Shown piece by piece: positions 33,860 through 42,739 of a stretch of DNA of 64,000 bases. Origin of the DNA: Sulfitobacter sediminilitoris. GTDB taxonomy: Bacteria > Pseudomonadota > Alphaproteobacteria > Rhodobacterales > Rhodobacteraceae. A program made the translations under genes and the position numbers. Numbering within the stretch: the stretch's first letter is position 1; every line of letters starts with the position of its first letter. The stretch spans positions 23,628-87,627 of the forward strand of contig NZ_JAABNT010000015.1 of the NCBI RefSeq assembly GCF_010667575.1, read 5' to 3'. The notes under the pieces were generated by a model. It saw nothing but the letters and a program-made list of their open reading frames with translations, was not told the origin of the DNA and did not search any database.

Positions 33860-36261
33860 GCCCGCATCACCTTGCCATCCGGATCATAGGGTGACGGCGC
33901 GATGACGGTTGCCATGCGTTCCTTGCCCACCACATGCACCGACAGCACTTCGCCCTCGTTCGCACAGGCACGATCCACCAGCGCCATGGCAAGCGAATTG
34001 CCCAAGGTATGCCCATACCCGCCCGAGGTAACGAATCCGATCTTCTGATCGCCCTTCCAAACCGGCTCGTACCCGCTCGCGTCCGCGTCCTGCGCCTCGA
34101 CGTCCAGCGTGACCAGGACCTTTTCCGGACCGCTCCCATCGCATTCTTTCACAGCCGCCGCCTTGCCGATGAAATCCTTGGACCAGTCAATCCAGCGGTC
34201 CATGCCAGTCATGCCCGGCGTGTAACCCTGCGTGAATTCCGCAGACCAGATGCCGAAGGATTTTTCGAGGCGTAATGAAAGAAGCGCGTTGAAACCGTAT
34301 TCGACCATTTCGTACCCGGCGCCCACCGCCAGCAGATGATCGCGCAACGCCTTCAGGTCGCCCGCGCGGCAGTGCAGCTCGTATCCCAGTTCTCCCGCCA
34401 CGGACAGCCGCGCCACCTGGCAGCGCACCAGCCCCACATCCATCTGCGCCAGCCCCATGAATTTCAGCGCATCCGCGTCCCCATCGCTGAGCGCCGCTTT
34501 CAGCACCTCGCGGGATTTCGGACCAGCCAGCGACATGCCAGCCATTTCATCGCCCAGATCACGGACCTGCACACCGTCCTCCATGTGATCGTTGAACCAG
34601 CGCATGTGCCATGCTCGCAGATAGTAGCTGCCCGTGATCCACCAGCGACCGTCGCCCCAGTTGAAGATCGTAAGGTCCCCTTTGAGCCGTCCGTCGTGGC
34701 CCAGCATCGGGGCAAGCTTTGCCCGGCCCGGAGCGGGAAGCCTCGAGGCCATGAGGCGGTCAAGCCATTCCTGCGCCCTCGGCCCCGTTACCTCGAACCG
34801 CGAGAACGCCGTGATATCAAGCAGCCCCACACGCTCGCGTACCGCGCGGCATTCGGCACCGACGATGTCATGCGCGTTGGAGCGTTTCAGCGAGGGCGTC
34901 TCCTTGAAGCCCGGCTGCGCGAAATATAGCGGCACCTCAAGATCCCAGCTTTGCCCCCATTGCGCGCCCGCGGCGTCCATATCGCTGTAAACACCCGTCA
35001 TCTTCAGCGGACGCCCTGCGGGCAATTGTTCGTTCGGGTAGGTCATCACGAAGCGGCGCGAATAGAACTGGCCGGTGGTTTCCTTGATGTACTGCCTGTT
35101 CTCGGCCCAGATGCCGTAGCGTGCGACGTCCATGCCATAGACATCCGCCTCCGGCTCTCCGTGGATCATCCATTCGGCCAGCGATTTGCCCACGCCACCG
35201 CCCTGCAGGAAACCGGCCATCACGGCACAGGCGGACCAATAGTTGCGCTTGCCCGGCACGGGACCCACCAGCGGGTTGCCATCGGGCGAGAAGGTGAAGG
35301 CACCGTTGACCCATGTCTTGATCCCGACGTTTTCCAGCGCGGGATAGCGGCCATAGCCCATCATCAGCTCGTGTTCAATCCGGTCGGTCTGTTCCTGAAA
35401 CAGCTCCATCCCGTAATCCCAAGGCGCGCCGTCCATGGCCCAGTGTTCGTGATTGACCTCGTAGATGCCGACCAGCAGACCGTTCTGGTCCTGCCGGGTG
35501 TAAGTGAACCCTTCCAGGTCCACGGTCATCGGCACTTCGAAATCCAGTTCGGCCAGTTCAGGCACAGTGTCCGTGACAAAGTAATGGTGCTTGAGCGGCG
35601 AGACCGGGAGTTCGATACCCGCCATGCGGCCGACCTGCTTGGCCCAGAGGCCACCCGCATTCACTACATGCTCGCAGGAAATCGTGCCCTTTTCGGTGAC
35701 GACTTCCCAGCCTTCCAGTGTCTGGTTCAGCTCCAGAACACGGTTGTGTTCAATCACTGTCGCGCCCCGCTTTTTGGCAGCAGTTGCATAGGCGTGCACG
35801 GTGCCGGTGGTGTCGATGTACCCCTCTCGGTCAGCCCACATGCCGCCCAAAAGCCCCTCGCCCGACATGATCGGGTTCAGCGCACAGGCCTCCTCGACGC
35901 TCACCAGACGGCAATCCTCGATCCCGATGGACTGGAAGGTGCGGTAGGCCGATTGCAGCCATTCCCAGCGGTCCGGCGTGCCGGCCATGGTCAGGCCGCC
36001 GGTCATGTGCAGGCCGATGTTCTGGCCGGATTCCTCCTCGATCTCACTCAGCAGGTCGATGGTATAGGCTTGAAGCGCGGCGATGTTGGGGTCGGCATTC
36101 AGCGCATGGATGCCGCCTGCCGCGTGCCAGCTTGATCCGGCGGTCAGGACCGAACGTTCGACCAGCGCCACATCGGTCCAGCCCAGTTTAGCCAGATGAT
36201 AGAGGACCGAGGCGCCAACGACGCCGCCACCGATAACAACGACTCTGTAATGCGATTTCAT
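33856..36261 (-). CDS. FAD-dependent dimethylglycine/sarcosine dehydrogenase-like enzyme with aminomethyltransferase domain
   Basis: An 801-residue two-domain enzyme. The N-terminal part is a DAO-type FAD domain (VVVIGGGVVGASVLYHLAKL) with SSWHAAGG, where the histidine is the usual covalent FAD site. The C-terminal half is a GcvT-like folate-binding domain (VGLLDITAFSRFEVTGPRA, GELGYELHC, GKAAAV, FVTSGGYGHTLG). Such enzymes demethylate N-methylated amino acids and pass the one-carbon unit to tetrahydrofolate. The ATG at 36261 follows GGGAG. The frame continues to 36312 without a better start. It overlaps the microprotein gene and lies beside frmA, consistent with methylated-amine breakdown. 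The exact substrate, dimethylglycine or sarcosine, is not decided. Confidence 0.88.
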   Translation of the reverse strand: MKSHYRVVVIGGGVVGASVLYHLAKLGWTDVALVERSVLTAGSSWHAAGGIHALNADPNIAALQAYTIDLLSEIEEESGQNIGLHMTGGLTMAGTPDRWEWLQSAYRTFQSIGIEDCRLVSVEEACALNPIMSGEGLLGGMWADREGYIDTTGTVHAYATAAKKRGATVIEHNRVLELNQTLEGWEVVTEKGTISCEHVVNAGGLWAKQVGRMAGIELPVSPLKHHYFVTDTVPELAELDFEVPMTVDLEGFTYTRQDQNGLLVGIYEVNHEHWAMDGAPWDYGMELFQEQTDRIEHELMMGYGRYPALENVGIKTWVNGAFTFSPDGNPLVGPVPGKRNYWSACAVMAGFLQGGGVGKSLAEWMIHGEPEADVYGMDVARYGIWAENRQYIKETTGQFYSRRFVMTYPNEQLPAGRPLKMTGVYSDMDAAGAQWGQSWDLEVPLYFAQPGFKETPSLKRSNAHDIVGAECRAVRERVGLLDITAFSRFEVTGPRAQEWLDRLMASRLPAPGRAKLAPMLGHDGRLKGDLTIFNWGDGRWWITGSYYLRAWHMRWFNDHMEDGVQVRDLGDEMAGMSLAGPKSREVLKAALSDGDADALKFMGLAQMDVGLVRCQVARLSVAGELGYELHCRAGDLKALRDHLLAVGAGYEMVEYGFNALLSLRLEKSFGIWSAEFTQGYTPGMTGMDRWIDWSKDFIGKAAAVKECDGSGPEKVLVTLDVEAQDADASGYEPVWKGDQKIGFVTSGGYGHTLGNSLAMALVDRACANEGEVLSVHVVGKERMATVIAPSPYDPDGKVMRA

Positions 36262-36440
36262 GGTGGCTCTCCCTTGCGCTCTGACCCGCAGCAGACAATC
36301 CGGCCACACCAAGCGTCAAGGCCGGAAGCGACAGGATGTGACGCAAATGGAAAAACGGGAAGGGACAGTAGAGACTGTTCAGCATGCTCTCCATCGTGGC
36401 AGCCCTTTTTGAGAACGGCTCGCAACAAGCTTGACATAGT

Positions 36441-36455
36441 TGCGAATGATTTGCA
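36441..36455. promoter_or_regulatory. Candidate Mur/Fur-type metal-responsive operator
   Basis: TGCGAA-TGA-TTTGCA is a near-perfect inverted repeat (one mismatch). It sits immediately downstream of a TTGACA at 36431-36436, in the sitA promoter region. It resembles the manganese-responsive Mur boxes (TGCAAAT-type) placed before sit operons in alphaproteobacteria. A TATAAT at 36475-36480 is too near the start codon to be the main -10. Confidence 0.55.
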
Positions 36456-36496
36456 TTTACATTCGATCAAACCATATAATGCCACAGGAGAGCATA

Positions 36497-37399
36497 ATGT
36501 TTCGATCCACTGCCAAAGCGACGCTGATTGTACTGTGCACCATGTTCTGGGCAGGCAGTGCTGTTGCGGGTGACAAGATCAAGGTCGTGACCACGTTCAC
36601 TGTGCTGGCCGACATGGCAGCCAATGTGGCGGGCGATGCGGCCGAGGTTGTCTCGGTTACCAAGCCCGGCGCGGAAATACACGGATATGAACCAACACCG
36701 CGCGACATTGTTCGGGCCTACGATGCCGATCTGATCCTGTGGAACGGACTGAACCTTGAGTTGTGGTTCGAACAGTTTCTGTCCAACCTTGAAGATGTCC
36801 CATCCGCGACCCTTTCAGACGGTATTGAGCCGATCTCGATCTCATCAGGCGGCTATGCGGGCAAACCCAATCCACACGCCTGGATGGGGTTGGATAATGC
36901 ACTGATCTATATAGACAACATCGCGACAGCCTTGTCCGAGGCCGATCCTGACAACGCAAGCACGTACATGACGAATGCAGCGCGCTACAAAGATGAGTTG
37001 CGACAGACCATCGAACCGTTGCGCGCAGCCATTGCCGGTATCCCCGAAAGCCAACGCTGGCTGGTCACCTGCGAGGGCGCCTTCAGTTATCTGGCCCGCG
37101 ACCTTGGCCTGCAAGAGCTGTACCTTTGGCCCATGAACGCCGATCAGGTGGGCACACCACAACAGGTCCGCAAAGTCATTGATGGCGTGCGTGAACACAA
37201 CATTCCAGTGGTGTTCTGCGAAAGCACCGTTAGTACTGCCCCTGCCGAGCAGGTGGCGCGTGAAACCGGCGCAGCTTTTGGCGGTGTGCTCTACGTCGAC
37301 AGCCTGAGCGAGGCAGATGGCCTCGTACCGACCTACCTTGATCTGCTGAAAGTCACCGCAACCACCGTGGCAAACGGGTTGACCGCCGCCACGAACTAA
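36497..37399 (+). CDS. sitA: Manganese/iron ABC transporter substrate-binding protein
   Basis: A 300-residue cluster A-I metal-binding protein. The ATG at 36497 follows CAGGAGA and starts a signal peptide (MFRSTAKATLIVLCTMFWAG...AVAG). Expected metal ligands are visible: His in IHGYEPTPRD, His in NPHAWMG, Glu in VTCEGAFSYLA, and Asp in LYVDSLSE. This His-His-Glu-Asp set is typical of manganese/iron SitA/MntA proteins rather than zinc ZnuA, which has a histidine-rich loop that is absent here. It leads a four-gene operon with ATPase and two permeases behind a Mur-like operator. Confidence 0.92.
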   Translation: MFRSTAKATLIVLCTMFWAGSAVAGDKIKVVTTFTVLADMAANVAGDAAEVVSVTKPGAEIHGYEPTPRDIVRAYDADLILWNGLNLELWFEQFLSNLEDVPSATLSDGIEPISISSGGYAGKPNPHAWMGLDNALIYIDNIATALSEADPDNASTYMTNAARYKDELRQTIEPLRAAIAGIPESQRWLVTCEGAFSYLARDLGLQELYLWPMNADQVGTPQQVRKVIDGVREHNIPVVFCESTVSTAPAEQVARETGAAFGGVLYVDSLSEADGLVPTYLDLLKVTATTVANGLTAATN

Positions 37400-37408
37400 G
37401 GACGCTAA

Positions 37409-38302
37409 ATGCTGCAACGAAACGAAAGCGCGCCACAGACAATCGTTGCCAAAGGCGACGGGCTCATGGCGCGCGATGTGACGGTGACCTACCGCAACGG
37501 ACATACCGCGCTTTGGAACGCCAGCTTTGAGATTCCGCGCGGCACCGTGACGGCATTGGTCGGCATCAACGGGGCGGGTAAATCGACGCTCTTTAAGGCG
37601 ATCATGGGCTTTGTGCCCACGGCCAAGGGCGATATCCGCATCCTTGGCATGACCGTGAAAGAGGCGCTGGCCCGAAATCTGGTGGCATACGTCCCGCAAT
37701 CAGAAGAAGTGGACTGGGAATTCCCTGTTCTGGTGGAAGACGTGGTGATGATGGGCCGATACGGTCGCATGGGTTTCCTGCGCCGTCCCAAACAAGTTGA
37801 TCACGATGCCGTGGATCAGGCGCTGACCCGCGTAAACATGCAAGACTTCCGCCAACGCCAGATCGGTGAGTTGTCAGGCGGGCAGCGCAAGCGGGTCTTT
37901 CTGGCACGTGCCTTGGCACAGGACGGTCAGGTGATCCTGCTGGATGAGCCCTTTACCGGCGTGGACGTAAAGACCGAAGAACAGATCGTCGCACTGTTAC
38001 GGGAGTTACGTGACGAGGGCCGCGTGATGCTGGTCTCGACCCACAACCTTGGCTCTGTGCCCGAGTTCTGCGACCGGACGGTTCTGGTGAAAGGCACCGT
38101 GCTGGCCTACGGTCCGACCGAGACGACCTTTACCCGCGAGAACCTCGAAGAAGCCTTCGGCGGCGTCCTGCGTCACTTCACACTGGGTGGAGACGCGTTG
38201 CACGACGATGAAGACGCGCGGGCGGTGACCATCTTTACCGACGATGAACGCCCCTTCGTGCAGTACGGCGACAAGACGCAGCGGACGGATCGGGGAAGCT
38301 GA
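37409..38302 (+). CDS. sitB: Manganese/iron ABC transporter ATP-binding protein
   Basis: A 297-residue ATPase with Walker A (GINGAGKST), the Q-loop ([20 protein letters not shown]), signature ([16 protein letters not shown]), Walker B ([12 protein letters not shown]) and the switch histidine (VSTHNLGSV). The phrase [10 protein letters not shown] is typical of the metal-chelate branch. The short acidic C-terminal tail ([18 protein letters not shown]) is common in SitB proteins. It overlaps sitC by 1 bp. It powers metal import. Confidence 0.93.
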   Translation: MLQRNESAPQTIVAKGDGLMARDVTVTYRNGHTALWNASFEIPRGTVTALVGINGAGKSTLFKAIMGFVPTAKGDIRILGMTVKEALARNLVAYVPQSEEVDWEFPVLVEDVVMMGRYGRMGFLRRPKQVDHDAVDQALTRVNMQDFRQRQIGELSGGQRKRVFLARALAQDGQVILLDEPFTGVDVKTEEQIVALLRELRDEGRVMLVSTHNLGSVPEFCDRTVLVKGTVLAYGPTETTFTRENLEEAFGGVLRHFTLGGDALHDDEDARAVTIFTDDERPFVQYGDKTQRTDRGS

Positions 38303-39168
38303 TGGAGCTGCTGATTGAGCCCTTTTCATATGGCTATATGACCAACGCGATGTGGGTCTCGGCCCTTGTCGGCGGGGTCTGCGCGTTTCTTTCGGCCTAC
38401 CTGATGCTCAAGGGCTGGTCGCTGATTGGCGATGCGCTGTCACACTCGGTCGTGCCGGGGGTGGCAGGGGCCTACATCCTTGGATTGCCCTTTGCTTTGG
38501 GCGCCTTCATTGCGGGCGGTCTGGCGGCCGGGGCGATGCTTTTCCTGTCCGGACGTTCAGGGCTGAAGGTCGATGTGATCATCGGGCTGATCTTTACATC
38601 TTTCTTCGGGCTGGGCCTGTTCATCGTGTCGGTGAACCCCATGACCGTGTCGATCCAGACGATCACCATGGGCAATATCCTTGCCATCACGCCAGAAGAC
38701 ACGCTGCAATTGGCGTTGATTGGTTTTGTCTCGCTCGCTGTGCTGTTGGCGAAATGGAAAGACCTGATGGTCACTTTTTTCGATGAAAACCATGCCCGCA
38801 CCATCGGGTTGCGGCCCGACCTGCTGAAGGCCGTGTTCTTTATCCTGCTTTCTGCCTCGGTCGTGGCGGCGATGCAGACGGTAGGCGCGTTCCTTGTCAT
38901 TGCAATGGTCGTAACGCCCGGAGCCACCGCCTATCTGCTATGTGACCGCTTTCCACGGCTGATCGTCACATCCGTGGCCATCGGGGCGACCACCAGTTTC
39001 GTCGGTGCCTACGCCAGTTACTTTCTGGACGGTGCGACCGGCGGGATCATCGTCGTGCTACAAACACTGATCTTCCTCGCGGCGTTCGTCTTTGCCCCCA
39101 AGCACGGGTTGCTTGCAGCCAAACGCAAGGCGGCCAAAGCGCTGGCCCGCGGACCGGAGCACGTCTGA
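38302..39168 (+). CDS. sitC: Manganese/iron ABC transporter permease
   Basis: A 288-residue membrane protein of the ABC-3 family with about eight hydrophobic segments; landmarks include SAYLMLKGWSLIGDALSHSV, GLKVDVIIGLIFTSFFGLGL and VGAFLVIAMVVTPGATAYLL. It overlaps both neighbours by 1 bp. It pairs with SitD to form the heterodimeric membrane channel. Confidence 0.92.
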   Translation: MELLIEPFSYGYMTNAMWVSALVGGVCAFLSAYLMLKGWSLIGDALSHSVVPGVAGAYILGLPFALGAFIAGGLAAGAMLFLSGRSGLKVDVIIGLIFTSFFGLGLFIVSVNPMTVSIQTITMGNILAITPEDTLQLALIGFVSLAVLLAKWKDLMVTFFDENHARTIGLRPDLLKAVFFILLSASVVAAMQTVGAFLVIAMVVTPGATAYLLCDRFPRLIVTSVAIGATTSFVGAYASYFLDGATGGIIVVLQTLIFLAAFVFAPKHGLLAAKRKAAKALARGPEHV

Positions 39169-40016
39169 TGGATATCGAGACCCTCACACTGCCCTTCCGC
39201 TTCGGCTTTATGCAGAATGCCTTTCTGATCTCAATGATCGTGTCAGTGCCTACCGCGCTGCTCTCGTGCTTTCTGGTGATGAAAGGCTGGGCGTTGATGG
39301 GTGACGCTGTCAGCCACGCGGTGCTGCCGGGGATCGTGCTGGCCCATATCCTTGGCTTGCCATTGATCGTCGGGGCCTTTGCGGCGGGGATGACCTGTGC
39401 GGTGGCCACAGGGTATCTGGCGACCAACAGCCGGGTGAAGCAGGACACCGTGATGGGGGTCGTATTCTCGGGCATGTTCGGCCTTGGCATCGTGCTGTAC
39501 GTCTCGATTGAGACGAACGCGCATCTGGATCACATCCTGTTCGGCAACATGCTGGGGGTGGATGCGGGAGAGCTATGGACCGCTGGCATTATCGCTTTGC
39601 TGGTTGGCGGGGCGCTTGCGCTGAAATGGCGCGACTGGCTTTTGCACAGTTTCGATCCGGCGCAGGCCAAAGCGTCTGGGCTGTACGTCGGATGGCTGCA
39701 CTACGGAATGCTGGCGGCGCTGTCGCTGACCATCGTGGCCACGCTGAGCGCGGTTGGCCTTATCCTTGCCATAGGCCTGCTGATAGCACCCGGCGCGATT
39801 GCGTTCCTGCTGGTGCGGGAGTTCAGGACGATGCTCTGGGTATCCGTGCTGGTCTGCATGGCGTCAATGCTGGCGGGAACCTACGCCAGTTTCTATCTTG
39901 ATAGTGCGCCCGCCCCCACGATCGTTCTGATCCTGACGGCGGTTTTTGTGGCCGCCTTCGTGCGGCGTCAGGTGGTCACGCGGCGGATGTCTGCCCGGCG
40001 GGTCGCGGATGGGTAA
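39168..40016 (+). CDS. sitD: Manganese/iron ABC transporter permease
   Basis: A 282-residue ABC-3 family membrane protein, homologous to SitC: SCFLVMKGWALMGDAVSHAV, VKQDTVMGVVFSGMFGLGIV, SAVGLILAIGLLIAPGAIAF. It ends the sit operon. Directly after its stop, GCGAAGC and GCTTTGC could form a weak hairpin, but no T-run follows. The stretch beyond it is a transposon scar. Confidence 0.92.
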   Translation: MDIETLTLPFRFGFMQNAFLISMIVSVPTALLSCFLVMKGWALMGDAVSHAVLPGIVLAHILGLPLIVGAFAAGMTCAVATGYLATNSRVKQDTVMGVVFSGMFGLGIVLYVSIETNAHLDHILFGNMLGVDAGELWTAGIIALLVGGALALKWRDWLLHSFDPAQAKASGLYVGWLHYGMLAALSLTIVATLSAVGLILAIGLLIAPGAIAFLLVREFRTMLWVSVLVCMASMLAGTYASFYLDSAPAPTIVLILTAVFVAAFVRRQVVTRRMSARRVADG

Positions 40017-40160
40017 GCGAAGCGGACAGTCTGCTTTGCGGATATTTTGCTAGAAGCGTCCCTGCTTTCAGTCCGGGTCCGGGAGCTTCCGACCTTCGTT
40101 CTCGCAGTCCTCAGCTGATCGGTCTTGTTATCCTGCTTATCCTGCGGCAGAGGCCATCAG

Positions 40161-40409
40161 CTAGGGCTTGGCCAGTTTCCGGAGGAGTTGGGCTGCTGCA
40201 AGGATAAACCCATCCTGGACGCCACAGGGGCCCTGCAGTCGAAGCCACTGCAGCCCAAAGACGGGGAACAGCATCTCGACCTTGTTTCGTCGCTTCTGCG
40301 TCGACGCGTTGAACTTGGAGGCCATGCATTGGCGCGCGGAGTCCCGGAAGTTTTCGAATTCTCCGCGTGGTGGGTCGCACGCGCAGTTCGTCCCGATATC
40401 CCTTTCCAA
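40161..40409 (-). pseudogene. C-terminal remnant of an IS transposase (IS1182/IS5-like)
   Basis: The frame reads QKRRNKVEMLFPVFGLQWLR, then LQGPCGVQDGFILAAAQLLR and KLAKP, the typical C-terminal end of DDE transposases of this type (RKKVEMLFAHLK...LRLRGPxGxxDEFxLAAxAQNLRKLAK). The sequence upstream is out of frame and too diverged to read, and the catalytic DDE part is missing. No inverted repeats were found. It is a decayed insertion. Confidence 0.8.
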
Positions 40410-40955
40410 AGTTCTTCCTGTTCATGAGCCAGTGTCCATACTTCCGGGCTTCCAGTGAACAAGAGCCAGTCCTGACCGCCAATACACGCGCTGTTGCGGC
40501 AGCAATTGACCGACCTTTGAAATGCTCCTCAGCTAGAAATCGAGCTAGCGCTCTGAAAATCAGAGCAGTTCCCGGCCGATAATCGCGAGGACGATCCGCG
40601 CCTCAAGTCCCGCGCAGCGCAGGGTCCGACTTACAGACTGCGCGCTCAGATACGCCTCCGTTCCGACCCCAGAACTTGGCAGGGTCTCATAGGTGCCGCT
40701 CAGTGCCAGACGTTTGTTCTTGCGTTAAAGCACCAGCTTGCATTCGAAATCAAACTCAACCGAATGAAAGGTGTTCTCAGCGATACCCACACCTACACCC
40801 TAAAGATCGTCCAAATCCCCGTCCGTCTTTGGGTACATAACTGCTTTACTGCCAATCCGGCAAAACTCTTACAGGTCATACGATCGGGGCAAGCAACCGC
40901 GTTATCCCGTGAGCGGAAGAGAAATCAGAAGCAGCGCCGCCTCTCTCGTCATCTC
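40410..40955. other. Decayed stretch, no intact gene
   Basis: About 550 bp between the transposase remnant and the anion symporter stop codon. On the minus strand near 40580-40725 a frame of about 50 codons (KRLALSGTYETLPSSGVGTE ... ARIVLAIIGRELL, then TGA) looks protein-like, but I do not recognise it. The rest shows no gene. Confidence 0.5.
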
Positions 40956-42344
40956 TTAACGAAAGACCAAAGGCCCTAAAATCGAACCTGCCCCTAAAGT
41001 GATGAACAGGGCAATAACATCCAGTGGCGCACCGGCACGCAGCATGCTGGACCGCGTCACAGCATGGCTTGCGAACACTATTGCGTTTGGCGGCGTCGCG
41101 ACTGGAAGCATGAAGCCGATGGATGCAGCCAATGCGATGGGCAGAATAAATGCGACCGGATCGGTACCAAGCCCGGTCGCGACAGCACCGGCAATTGGCA
41201 AAAAGATCGCAGCCATCGCCGTATTGCTTGCCAACTCACCCACATAAACGATGAGTGCCGCAATAACGAAAAGAACCGTCAACTGCGGCCAATGAGCGAT
41301 CAACTGAACGCTGCTGCCGATCCAGTCCGCCAAACCCGACTGTTGGATGATACCAGCAAGCGCCAACCCTCCGCCAAACAGGATCAGCACATCCCATCGC
41401 AGGGATCCTGCGGTATCCCAATCGAGCAGACGGCCGTTTTCCCCATCTGGAATCATGAAAAGAGCCAGTGCCGCTAGCATGGAAATTCCCGCGTCCGAGA
41501 GGGTGATCATCGGAATAAGCCATTCAATCAATGGACGTGAAAGCCATGCCAGCGCCGTCAGCCCGGCGACAATTGCGACCCGGCGCTCCGCGGTCTGCAT
41601 TCCCGCTTGCTGGCGACCATAACTCATCGTGAGCGCTTTTTTACCCAGACGCGGAGACACCCAGACCAAGACAAGCCATGCCAAGAGCAACAAAACCAGC
41701 GCCACCGGCATGCCCACTGCGGCCCATTGGGCAAAACCGACATTCAAACCGTATGTCGTGCTGACATAAGAGGCAAAGATCGCATTGGGCGGCGTTCCAA
41801 TCAAAGATCCCATACCCCCGATCGTGGCTGAAAACGCGACACCCAGCATGAGGGTTGTGCCGAAATCGGGATAGTCGCGTTGCGAGCTTGCAATCGCAGC
41901 GGCTATCGGGGCGACCACCATTGCGGACGCAGTATTGCTGATCCACAGGCTGAGAAACGCCGTGGAAAGCATGATGGCCGCGAGCACTTGGCGCGGACTT
42001 GTTCCGGCAAGCCTGAGAAGCACACCGGCCAGCCGCCTGTGCAAGCTCGATTTCTCGATAGCCTTGGCGATAAGAAAACCACCAAGAAACAGGATGACAA
42101 GGGGATCGCTGTAAGAACGGGCGGTGTCCTCTAGCGCCGCGATCCCCAAGATCGGAGCGACTGCTAGCGGCAAGAGTGCGGTCGCGGGGAGAGGCAGAGC
42201 CTCCGTAAGCCACCAGAGTGCCATAACCAATGCCAGACCCAATGCGATCCACGCCGTATCGGACATACCCGGTGGCGCTGGCAGTACGATTGGAGCGAGC
42301 AATAGCAACAAGCCGAGGCCGATTAAGATCTGGTTCAGTCTCAT
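40956..42344 (-). CDS. DASS/SLC13-family sodium-coupled anion symporter
   Basis: A 462-residue membrane protein with about eleven to twelve hydrophobic segments. The two substrate and sodium motifs of the family are present: ISNTASAMVVAPIAAAIA in the first half with SLIGTPPNAIFA, and ASNTAMAAIFLPIAGAVATG with VATPPNAIVFA in the second. These SNT and TPPN pairs bind sodium and the carboxylate or sulfate. The ATG at 42344 is preferred over the longer frame to 42410, whose extra residues are not hydrophobic; no strong ribosome site is visible. It is a single-gene unit. The substrate may be a dicarboxylate or sulfate. Confidence 0.9.
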   Translation of the reverse strand: MRLNQILIGLGLLLLLAPIVLPAPPGMSDTAWIALGLALVMALWWLTEALPLPATALLPLAVAPILGIAALEDTARSYSDPLVILFLGGFLIAKAIEKSSLHRRLAGVLLRLAGTSPRQVLAAIMLSTAFLSLWISNTASAMVVAPIAAAIASSQRDYPDFGTTLMLGVAFSATIGGMGSLIGTPPNAIFASYVSTTYGLNVGFAQWAAVGMPVALVLLLLAWLVLVWVSPRLGKKALTMSYGRQQAGMQTAERRVAIVAGLTALAWLSRPLIEWLIPMITLSDAGISMLAALALFMIPDGENGRLLDWDTAGSLRWDVLILFGGGLALAGIIQQSGLADWIGSSVQLIAHWPQLTVLFVIAALIVYVGELASNTAMAAIFLPIAGAVATGLGTDPVAFILPIALAASIGFMLPVATPPNAIVFASHAVTRSSMLRAGAPLDVIALFITLGAGSILGPLVFR

Positions 42345-42739
42345 TCGGACAGCGTAGCAGCAACCGATGACCTGAACAGTCCTAAATGTGGTCCAGAGGT
42401 TCTGTACCAAAGAGAAAACTACCGATGAGGGTCAGCCAAGAAGCGTCGCGTCTGGCCCTTAGAAATTAGGGGCCGACGACGCAGGTCAAGCGGTCCTTCG
42501 TTCATCTTGCAGCAAATGAGCACTCACCCTCCTGAACAGAGGCTTTATCCGGAATTAGGCGCGCAGCATTGGAGCATTGTCTTGGTAAGGCTTTATCTGG
42601 AAAATCTTGGCTGGAAAAAGCCGCTATATGCGAAGGATACTCGGCTGATTTGCCCGTTCACCCGCGGATATCGCCTCGTTCAAACAATTCCTGAATATCA
42701 GCCCTTCCGCCGATCATAGCGACTTCAACGTGAGAGTCC
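42345..42739. other. Intergenic stretch, no gene seen
   Basis: About 395 bp between the symporter start and the end of the peptide-transporter cluster. It should contain the symporter promoter. An imperfect GGCCC/GGGCC hairpin lies near 42455-42475. A 70-codon plus-strand frame at 42507 has no recognisable features and is probably chance. Confidence 0.45.

Noticed and set aside
33654..33905. Plus-strand 83-codon frame with Met-Pro repeats
   Set aside because: It is the antisense reading of the GCCGAT repeat. The minus-strand frame has a coupled start and a tail resembling known small proteins.
42507..42719. 70-codon frame in the gap after the symporter
   Set aside because: No family resemblance, no ribosome site and no conserved context; treated as chance.
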